Shown: one piece after another, positions 55,018-64,000 of the stretch
Numbering within the stretch: the first letter of the stretch is position 1
Layout: the number at the start of each line of letters is the position of its first letter
Source: Styela clava
Lineage: Eukaryota > Chordata > Ascidiacea > Stolidobranchia > Styelidae
Direction of reading: 5' to 3'
DNA length: 64,000 nt
NCBI RefSeq assembly: GCF_964204865.1
Contig: NC_135260.1
Coordinates: 20,010,001-20,074,000 of the forward strand
Program-made: the position numbers and the translations under genes
The notes under the pieces: model-generated
Told to the model about the DNA's origin: nothing
What the model saw: only the letters and a program-made list of their open reading frames with translations
Database searches by the model: none

Positions 55018-57325
55018 CAGGGGTTCTCAAACTTTTGGTGTTGCGGAGCCCTTGAAAAGATTAACTATTATTCACGGAGCCCCAAATGAAATGTTAAAAT
55101 TGTTACTTTTCTATTAATATTCCTGAGTAAAATTAAAAGTACTTTACTTAATTTGAATGCTAAACCTTTTTTAATAGGGTTAATACAAGTCATAAATAAA
55201 TCTAAATTTCAAAGATAAATTATGTATACTAAAACTGTAAATTTGACACTTGATAAACATATTAATAAATTATGGACCGAATCTTTACCCTTTCGACATT
55301 TTCAGAAGACTTACAAAGCCGCTGATAACGTACGCGAATGTATTTTGTTACATTCGCCGATGGTTCTCCTCAGCATGGCATGTTTTTAACATCTTTACGT
55401 CGGTGTTTATTCTCCCTAAATCAAAAATTTCCGTCGGCACGTACATGTATTGTTTCACAATGACGACGATAATTGCTTTTTTGTTCTCGTGGGGAATTAT
55501 GAGTTCAATGTGAAAAACATGTTACCATATCGTCACGCTAATAACCGAATTGCGTAAGTCATTTTTTGCGATTTTGAGTTTTTTTTTTATAAAATAGGTA
55601 TTTATGTGATGCTGCGCACCTGTCTGATAACTCAGATTTTATATTAAGAATTCCGAAACCCATAAAAATGAAGATTTAGTATGACATGCACATTTGTGCA
55701 ATTGTTTCCTCATAATGAATTATCATTGTTACCGCAGGACTATTTTGACGTCACGAAGGCAAAATAACCTCGGCGAAGTATTTACGAGTTTTTGCATCTC
55801 GGATTCTAGCTTATTGCGTATTAATTTGAATTTATACTACAGTATAGGAAGGCGTGCACTTGTGATATTCACTGTCCGAGTCCAATTCACCTTGGCTGGC
55901 TTATATATTGGGTGCATTGCTGTTTTATTCTTTATATTTAATCTTAGTCTTTTTTCGGTGGGTGTGCGGAACGTGTTATATTGATGAAATATATATTTTT
56001 AAACATAAAAAATATTGAAATTAAAACTGATTAGCTACTTTGGGGATTAGACATTGTAGATACTGAGAATTACATTCGTTTTTGGAATGTTTAGTTTTCA
56101 GGACTGGTGCATATATATAGTAAAGTTGCAAAATTGCGTATGTGCCCAAGTCATAAACACATTTCTGCCTAAGTCACAGTGCGCCTTTATGACGTCACTT
56201 AACTGCGTCATACAAATGAACTTAAATCCGGCTACGATCAAAAAATTGAACCATGGCAAATTATTGACTCTCAATGGCATAACAATATCATTAGGAGGTT
56301 TTTTACGTTTTTCTCAAAACTGCTAAAAATGACTTACGCAATTCGGTTATTAGCGTGATGATATTATAGTCATCGGCGACAAAACGCTAAAAATAACTTA
56401 ATAAAGAGGTAAATTCGAAACTCAAATTTCTTGATTGAAAAACGATATTCTGAAATAATAAAACTTAAAATGAAAGATCACACTATAAATTTTATTTCAG
56501 CAGTCTCACGTCAGATCAAAAACGCTCTTATATAGGCATTGGAAATCACAAAATTTGGTGTTATGTTAGGTTTTCTCTGGTGATTCATCGTAGTAACTGC
56601 GAAATCGTAACACAGTCAATTGTTCGCGCGATGTACCTTTTTTTCATTCTGAAACCACCGACGGAGCCGCATGCAATAAATTAATTTCAATCGTTCGTAT
56701 TTTGCCGAGACCTTGTGATTTTTTAAACGGCGATTAAAATATCAATTATTATCTTGCTTAAAATAATCTCGAGTGCAAAAGAACAAATGAAGTTTGACAA
56801 ATCCCAAGATCGCAAAAATACGACTCCAATTTATTTATAGTTGGCAGTTTATCACGTATTTTATGTTATTTTAGAATAGTAATCCTTTATTTTAGTAATC
56901 CTAATAGTAATCTCGAATCAAACGTGAGTAACGACGAGCACAATTATATTATTAGAACAAGACACTTCAATTAAATGCTCGCATCGGTCATGGATTGAAT
57001 ATTTTACGCAACAGAAATCTCGCAATCCGTTTTTTTTTAAATCGCGAAGAATGTCGCGCGGAAGTTTCCGATTCCATTCCCACCCCCTCCTCAGAAGCCT
57101 GGCTGCGCTTCAGCTTATAAATAATTTCATTTTTTAATTTCGCCTCTTTGCCATATTTCGAGGCTATATATTGTTTCAGATATTATCAAAGCTGTTATTG
57201 CTTCTTTGAACTGTTACAAAATTAGCCAAGTCAGAATTTTGAAAAGTAATCGAATAGCTCGCGGAGCCCCTGGGTTTCTCTCGCGGAGCCCTGGGGCTCC
57301 GTACGGAGCACTTTGAGAACCTATG
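55018..57325. mobile_element. hAT-like element inserted in the foldback element
   Basis: A 2308-bp element starting CAGGGGTTCTCAAACTTTTG and ending CTTTGAGAACCTATG. It has a perfect 8-bp target duplication, TCGTAGAA, at 55010-55017 and 57326-57333. The undamaged site gtctcgtagaatatagac is preserved in the tandem copy at about 57610-57627, which proves the insertion point. Near both ends the motif gcggagccc / gggctccg is mirrored. Frames at 55250-55984 and 56087-56326 are short and match no transposase, so it looks non-autonomous. Its interior shares tattttacgcaacagaaa-like sequence with 23230-23265 and 31010-31060. Confidence 0.9.
55530..56361. mobile_element. Small inverted-repeat element nested in the hAT-like element
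   Basis: An 832-bp stretch bounded by inverted repeats of about 48 bp (TCGTCACGCTAATAACCGAA at the left, mirrored with few mismatches at the right: attcggttattagcgtgatga). TA flanks both sides (55528-55529 and 56362-56363), consistent with a Tc1/mariner-type target duplication, although two bases are weak evidence. Open frames inside are short and unrecognised. Confidence 0.65.
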
Positions 57326-58491
57326 TCGTAGAATATAGACTACTGAAACACTTTCTGCGCCTGCCCCATACCGTACAGCCGTAACGTACCGATCCAGACA
57401 AATGATAAATCGCCCGTGCTCAACCATTTATTTCAATCCGTACCTCGATCCTAGTAGAATATAGTGAGTCGAGGTATGGATTGAAATAAATGGTTGAGAT
57501 GCCGGTACCGTACCGTCTCACCAAATACCGGTAGTCGGTTATAGTCGCTTTGCGTCTGACTGTAACGGTAGCCATGCAATCACTCATGAAAGAATGGGAG
57601 ATACGGATAGTCTCGTAGAATATAGACTACTGAAACACTTTCTGCGCCTGCCCCATACCGTACAGCCGTAACGTACCGATCCAGACAAATGATAAATCGC
57701 CCGTGCTCAACCATTTATTTCAATCCATACCTCGATCCTAGTAGAATATAGTGAGTCAAGGTATGGATTGAAATAAATGGTTGAGCACGGGCGATTTACC
57801 ATTTGTCTGGATCGGTACGTTACCGCTGTACGGTATGGGGCAGGCGCAGAGAGTGTTTCATTAGTCTATATTCTACGAGATTATCCGTATCTCCCATTCT
57901 TTCATGAGTGATTGCATGGGTACCGATACGGTCAGACGGTACCGTACCGGCATCGCACGAGTGTTCAGACAATTGAGCAGTTAAGCAGCATTTTCCAATT
58001 AAATTACCTTCTACACGTAAAAACAAATTTTCGTATTCAATTCTATATTCTCTTATCATTATTATAAATATATTGCTTGTGGTTGAACTTGTAGCATGGA
58101 GAATTTATAGAACATTTTCATGTTGAATTTATTGAATATTGCTCTTGAAAATCAGTAGTGAGTTAGAAACCCAGGAAACACATTTGTGCGTATAGGATTA
58201 AGCCTGACAACGTTGGTCCCAAGCAGCATCAAATTTTCTAAAAATAAAAACGCGTGACAACGATGGGCCACGAGGCGGACCATCGTTGTCAACCTTTTTA
58301 GTTTCTTTTTATCCAATTTTTTTTTTTTTCGTTTTTTTTTATTTATTTTTTTTTATTTTTTAATTTTAATTTTTTTTATTTTTAATTATTTTTTTGTTTT
58401 TTCACAACTGTTTTTTTTTATTTTCGCTTTTTCATTTTATTTTTTCATTTTTTTTTTAAATTTTACGCGTGACAACGATGGGCCACCATAG

Positions 58492-61047
58492 TGTTCCTTG
58501 TAAAAAAAAAGAGAGGACGGGCGGAAATAGCTCATCAACATTAAAATGCCTACCATTCTGGATGCCCGTTTTATGTGTATTAAAAGTATCCGATATCCGA
58601 AACTTAATAATAAACCCACTAAATTTAGTAAATTGCACTATTTCACGAAAGCGTGGTGGAATTGGCGATTATTTCATATCTCGAACACAGAAACGGTTAT
58701 TTTTTGGATAGTTTCTGAGGCATGAAGAGTCGACGTAACTAACAGTTGAGGTTGCGTGAAACTAACTACCTTTCCTTGCTCTATATGCCTTTGCGCAGGT
58801 GGATCCGTATGCGTATTACGCAAGGATGCTGACATGCTGTAGCAAGAGTGTAAATGGCTATTCTATTCAATTTAAAAGTCTTGCTGCACACGAACACAAA
58901 TATATTTCTAAATAAGCGTTCCGCCATAGGAAATGCTATGATCGTTGCCATCAAATTATGCTCGGGCCTTGCACGAAATTCATAACGTGAAAAGATTCGT
59001 CCATCGATGAAAATTGTTTATAACAACTTTAAACCTATTCAGTGTTTTTAGCGATAATAATTAATTGTTGTAATGAAATACGGTTTGTTTGCCTCTTTCA
59101 TTTCTTTCGCTAGAGCCGTGAATTACACCATTGAATGATTTTGGCAATAGGAGAAACATATTAAATTGTAACAAAAATGAATTAGGTTGTTCCAAAGTGA
59201 GAATACATGTGATAATAGTAAGGCATAACATGGAACGGGGAAGGTCGAGAAAAACCAAAGCGTTTTAGCGTCACGTATTACCCGTGTATCTTTTACAATA
59301 ATGTGAGATGCTCCGAAGGTGGGTCTCGTTAACATTATTGTAAGAAAACAGTTATAAAATCGGTAGCTATTAACCATCCATTTTAAATACAAGGTATGTT
59401 GTATAAATAAGAATAGAATTTTCTTATCTGATTTATCATTTTATAGCTAAATGGCTTCAAGAGAAGGAAATGCTCATGTTTTGTGATAGATGTGCCGCGA
59501 ATATTTAAAAAGCGCAATAGTGTGCCGCGACATAAAAAAAAAGGTTGGAACCACTGGTTTAAGGAAGGCGTGTGCATCTGATTGTAGATTTTCTCGAGGT
59601 AATTTAAAATGCCCCCACCCCCTCCCCCGTTATAAAAATAAATTTAGATATAACGATTCATATGTAAGATTTGGTTTTGCTGTGATCGTTTTGGAGGAAA
59701 AAAAATCACAGTGGCACCGCCCAATCCCGATGTCGCTAAAATGGCACTAAAATACTCATTCCATTTGCAACAACTTACAAATGTGAGGCCTCTTTTTCTA
59801 CGTTACTCGCTATTAAAACAAAATATCGAAACAGAAAGAACGTGAGACACGATATGAGAGTTGCATTATTTAAAACAGAACCCAAGGTAAATGAACCTGT
59901 GGGAGTCAAGCCGGCGCACCCATCTCATTAAACTGTTTTAATGTCCCTCAATAGATATGCTTGATATACCGCGTTGCTATTTGCTTTCATTTCTTTAGTG
60001 GACCGCGAGTCATCGGAAAAATTGAAAGGGAACCATTAGGCATAACTTTTTAAAAAGTTTGAGAACCACTGCCTAGGTGAATTTCCGATGAATGACTTGC
60101 GGCTATAGAAGTTTTATTTCGAGGATGAGGAATTTGTACGGTAAATTGAAAATGGGTGTAATAACTTTTAAAAAGATAATGAATTAGTCAAAAATAGTCA
60201 AATTAAATGTTTAACATACAAAGTGCAACAAGTAAACCCAATAATAAGGTTTTAAACGTGGTTGCCTGTGGTTCTGGTGTTTAATCAGTCGGTGACCTGC
60301 GCTCAAACATTTCTTCTTGTTTTTTCTTCAAATGAGTGGAAGCAATGACATTAAGCAAGCTCGTTTGTTCAGCGTCATACGATAACGTGCAAATGATTGG
60401 TATTTTCGGATCTTCGTGTGACTAAACTATCATGACAAGCTGATAAGAAAGAAGCTACCATTTTTTGTTAAATAAAATTCATTTGTTTTTGGGAGAGATT
60501 TATTTATAAATGCATTGTTGCCATCAGTTACCTTCATTGTACTCGTTTGAATAACTTCCATTTCGAATTGTTATGTGATTCATCCAAGAAAATTCAAAAT
60601 TGTATTCTCAAGCTATATAATACGAGTATATACTGCGCGGAAGCGTATTTTATATTAAACTTAAATTTCAAGTGCGCGGGACATGCTCTAAACAAATACT
60701 TACATTATATATCTTTCAAAAAATTAATTCATTCGTGATTTCATAAATGATATAATAAGTTATGTTCAAGAATATTAATCTTCAAGGACGATATTTAGTT
60801 TGAATCTAATTTAGAACGTAAACTCAGTCTTATTGTTATTTCTGCTGCAGCAATTTATGTATTACTTCAATTGATTGACCGACAGGAAATGTACATCACA
60901 AGAACAGAATCCAGAAGTGAGCATAATCAGATTTCATAAGTTGACTAAATCAGTTTTAAATGTGATTCTGTATGAAGTTTTATGTAGTTTATGTACATCA
61001 GTGTTTACTCATACCGTATAAATGGGTATTTGTGCAAGCTTTGTTAT

Positions 61048-61078
<31 letters not shown>

Positions 61079-61720
61079 CAAAAGTCGGCTTTAAATAATT
61101 AATAAGGAAATTTGGCTTGAAAGTAATGCGAGCTCGGAAACTAAGATTCATAATGACTAATAACGTATTCAACCCGTCATCTATATTTGACATTGATTAT
61201 TTGAAAAAAAAAAGTAAAATCATAACAGTGACACGCAGGATAGCTCTCTAGTATTGGCTTGCCTTGCCATATAGCATCACAAAAAGCCATGATATAATAT
61301 ACGAAGACGAGAATCAGAGCAATCCATATACTGTATAGTTACAGTGCATTTATAATGTTTAACGAGAATTACCATTGCGTATTGCTCAGTTGACAAATAG
61401 GTCAAAACTAATCAACTTATGATATTTAAGTGACAAAAAAGGCTATTATTCCGATTAAATTGAATATGGACCTCGGGTAACAAGGATAACTAACTATTTT
61501 GATTTTATTTCATGAACTTTTTAGTGGTGTTTTTTCTTTGTGGTAGTCAAGAGCGTGCGAGCACTCAAAATAGCATTCTATCTCATAGCCTTTTATTGGT
61601 GATAAATCAATCCCATTTCTTTTTTCGAAGTACCTAAATAAATGTCTAGCTTGCATGGTGATCGGGCGCGTGAGAGCCCGTCGGATACTACGTTTTGAAC
61701 CTCAATATAGAGTTTGCTCG
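58492..61720. other. Non-genic stretch; unpaired hAT-like ends and a TA microsatellite
   Basis: A hAT-like right end, GGTTGGAACCACTG, finishes at 59556 after two gtgccgcga motifs and is followed by gtttaagg. Another end, AAAGTTTGAGAACCACTG, finishes at 60071. Neither has a clear partner nearby. A (TA)n run occupies about 61050-61076. No gene is supported. Confidence 0.5.
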
Positions 61721-62036
61721 TGTAATGAATGAGAAATATAGTACCTTGATATAAGGCTTTATTCAACTTAAATTTAAAGAACTCTTAGAATGAATCTAAA
61801 GTAAAATATAACACAAGTAAATGTTATTAAACAAGAAAACAAATTAGTAGCGAATTGGTGATGCTAACAGTAAGGGGCTCAATAGTTAAATGAATAAAGT
61901 TGAAAGAATTAACACACTACACCTACAGCACAGCAATGATTGGTGTCTGATTTAAAACGCCACAGCAATTATCGCTGGGCTGCAGCTGTATAAACAAATA
62001 GATACATTGAGTTGCATTTACAAGTTATCACATTCA
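61721..62036 (-). repeat. Probable 3' LTR of the second element
   Basis: On the minus strand the polypurine-like aaagtggcgg ends at 62037. It is followed by TGAATGTGATAACTTG, a plausible LTR start, directly after the last coding frame. An AATAAA (about 61770) lies within. The end at 61721 (CATTACA on the minus strand) is a guess from the TG...CA rule because no second LTR is available to compare. Confidence 0.4.
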
Positions 62037-62044
62037 CCGCCACT

Positions 62045-64000
62045 TTAGAGATTTAGTCTGTCTACGGTTCGGCGTTCCCTGGTTGATCTCCTTAGAATTG
62101 GAGGAGATGGAGATCTAGAGACAATATTATTTTCAACAATATCTTCTTGCGTTTGAGTTTTATTGTTTCCTTGATTGATAGATGGAGACATAGGTTGAAT
62201 CGAAGACTCGTCTCTAACGTGCAATGGTGTTTCATGTTTGATATCGTCCGTCCCTTGCTTATTCATTGAAATTTCGTAACCGACAGGGGCCAGATGTTTT
62301 GAGGCCACAGTTGTTTCTCTGCCGTCTGGAAATCGAACATGAGCATATTGTGGATTTGCTTCCAGAAGCTCGACTTCATCTACTAAAGGTTCGGTTTTTT
62401 ACTTCCTGACATATCTTTTCAAAAGCACTGGTCCCGGCGTTGACATCCAGGATGGAATAGAACATCCAGACGTAGATCTTCCAGCGAATTTGAAAACTCG
62501 CTCATGAGGAGTCTCATTGGTGGCTGTACACAATAACGGCCGTATGGAATGCAAAACATCAGGCAAAACCTCTTGCCACAATTGAACAGAAAGACGTTTC
62601 GATTTCAGCGCCAACTTCACCCCATTCCATATCGTGCCATTAAAACGTTCAACCTGTCCATTTCCTGCAGGATTATATGGTGTGGTGCGACTTGTTGCAA
62701 TACCTTTGTCATTGAGAAAAGAGCGAAGTTCTTGACTCATGAAAGCAGAACCTCTGTCTGAATGTATAAAAGCAGGCATTCCAAATGTTTTTTGGACATG
62801 GGAATGCAAACGGAAATCTCGAAAATTCATCGACTACGCACAGAAAGTATCGATTATTATTGTTTGACGGTAGAGGTCCTTTAAAGTCTATATTGAGACG
62901 TTCAAATGCCTGTGTTGCTTTAATAAGGTGCCCGATGTCAGGTTTATGAAATCGGGGCTTGCATTCACAACCAACAGGACATGTTGAAATAACTTTTCGA
63001 ATGTCATCCATCGAATATGCCAAATTCCTGACTCGAATAAAGTGAGACATTCTCGTAATTCCTGGGTGACACAGAGCGTCATGAAGTTTATACAAAAGAT
63101 GATTTTCGGAATCTTGTACAGTTGCGCACGATATTCTTGAAAGTGCATCAGAGGGAATATTTTCTTGCCCAGGACGATAACGAATGTCAAAATTATAGCA
63201 ACAGAGTTCTAGTCGCCATCGCATGATTTTATCATTTTTGATCTTTGTTCTGTGATTTCGACTGAACATAAATGATACGGATCTCTGATCTGGTATTAGA
63301 GTGAAATGTTTACAAGTGAGATGTGACGCCAATGACGAACAGCCTCAATGATGGCCTTTGCTTCCTTCTCTATTGAAGGGTGTTTGAGTTCTGGACCTTG
63401 TAGCATGCGAGAGAAAAAAGCCACTGGTCTCCCACCTTGGTTTAGGGTTGCAGCCAATGCTACATCAGAGGCATCTGTTTCTACTTCAAAAGGTAAAGTT
63501 TCATCCACAGCTATAACGACAACAGATTCTACGAGTCGCTTCAATTCTTGAAACGCATGAATTGCCTGGTCGTCGAGAGGAAAAGTTTTCGCAGATGGTA
63601 GTGGTCTGATTGTATCAGAAAACTTTGGTATCCACTTTGAGTAGTACGAAAAAAAACCAAGACAACGCTTTAAAGCAGAAACTGAGGTAGGAATCGGCAA
63701 ACGCCGCAAAGGTTCTAGTCTCCCAGGATCCGGACGTATTTGGCCTTCCTCAATCTCGTAACCTAGAATCTGGAGTTTTCTGGTCGAAAATATGCTTTTG
63801 TTTTCGTTCAATTTTAGATTTCGTCGTTTAGCGGCTTCTAGAAACTTCTGCAAGTTGATATCTTGTTGAGTATGCCCACAAATGGTAATGTTATCGAGAT
63901 ACGCGAAAACACCGGTCAGGTTTTCTTCTTTTACCAGGTTCATCATTGCCCTCTGGAAGCAGGCCACACCATTTGTGACTCCAAACGGTAAACGAGTAAA
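62045..64000 (-). pseudogene. Pol fragment of the second Ty3/Gypsy element (RT, RNase H, integrase)
   Basis: Reading down the minus strand, RT is open from the window edge (RLPFGVTNG, FAYLDNITICG, LGYEIEEGQIRPDPGRL) into RNase H (ETDASDVALAATL, SIEKEAKAI). A frameshift near 63300-63330 moves to the frame with RWRLELCCYNFDIRYRPG, the integrase zinc finger (CHPGITRMSHFIR) and NIDFKGPLPSN. A second frameshift near 62770-62830, with some codons apparently missing, moves back for HSDRGSAF and GNGQVERFNGTIW. A TAA at 62399-62401 interrupts the frame, which then continues to a stop at 62045-62047 through a Ser/Arg-rich tail (ILRRSTRERRTVDRL). Such an element can no longer make its enzymes. Confidence 0.9.

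Larger units (their letters stand above)
54429..58491. mobile_element. Foldback (long inverted repeat) element carrying nested insertions
   Basis: Ends match as inverted repeats: CTATGGTGGCCCATCGTTG at 54429 and its reverse complement ending at 58491. The arms pair over several hundred bp: acgcgtgacaacgatgg motifs, the gacaacgttggtcccaagcag block, and the region to the ggtaccgtaccg palindromes. Arm parts near 54480-54540 and 58310-58460 are A-rich and T-rich. A 287-bp unit is present twice in tandem before the turn: 54895-55017 plus 57334-57497, then 57498-57784. The centre is near 57730-57760. Removing the nested element leaves about 1.75 kb, nearly all palindromic. No coding sequence belongs to it and no target duplication is clear. 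Confidence 0.85.
61721..64000 (-). mobile_element. Second Ty3/Gypsy retrotransposon, 3' part, decayed
   Basis: Minus-strand element running off the right edge, showing RT to the 3' LTR. It belongs to a different lineage from the element at 47799-52433: the RT box reads YLDN and the integrase reads HSDRGSAF. It has at least two frameshifts and one in-frame stop, so it is older or inactive. Confidence 0.9.

Noticed and set aside
55250..56326. Frames of 79-96 codons in the nested hAT-like element as a transposase
   Set aside because: They are short, in different frames and lack zinc-finger or hAT catalytic motifs; some lie across the 832-bp nested element.

Overview
This window is AT-rich nuclear DNA of an animal. 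It shows split genes with GT-AG introns, poly(A) signals, tRNA-derived SINEs, many hAT-type elements and two Ty3/Gypsy LTR retrotransposons. Introns are mostly 0.3-1.4 kb, which suggests a compact invertebrate genome. A tunicate-like animal is my best guess, but nothing in the sequence proves it.

Layout. 1-1923: the 5' part of a hAT transposon (minus strand) with a frameshifted TTF/DUF4371-type transposase. 2056-2346: an unidentified terminal exon. 3-3.8 kb: SINE pieces. 5.8-9.8 kb (minus): a complete six-exon gene for mitochondrial transcription factor A (TFAM, 226 aa). 12.2-16.5 kb (minus): a complete three-exon PAXBP1/GCFC-family gene (840 aa). 17-32 kb: transposon debris, including two members of a GGGTCT-ended inverted-repeat family and several hAT-like elements. 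32.5-36.6 kb: a 67-bp satellite array with a higher-order repeat of about 1.13 kb. 43.4-53.4 kb (plus): an SLC22-type organic-ion transporter gene that is broken in several ways. One exon is split by a young 4.6-kb Ty3/Gypsy element, another has a 1-bp frameshift in the MFS signature loop, and a third sits in an exact tandem duplication and has AT where the donor GT should be. 54.4-58.5 kb: a large foldback element with a 2.3-kb hAT-like insertion, itself carrying a small inverted-repeat element. 61.7-64 kb (minus): the 3' part of a second, decayed Ty3/Gypsy element running off the right edge.

How the genes relate. TFAM and PAXBP1 lie head-to-tail on the minus strand about 2.4 kb apart. Nothing suggests co-transcription. 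TFAM acts in mitochondria on mtDNA; PAXBP1 is a nuclear chromatin/RNA-processing factor. The transporter is probably a pseudogene on this haplotype. I saw no bacterial-type operon, CRISPR array, rRNA gene or intact tRNA gene. No new gene system stands out. The unusual content is the nested mobile DNA and the damaged transporter locus.
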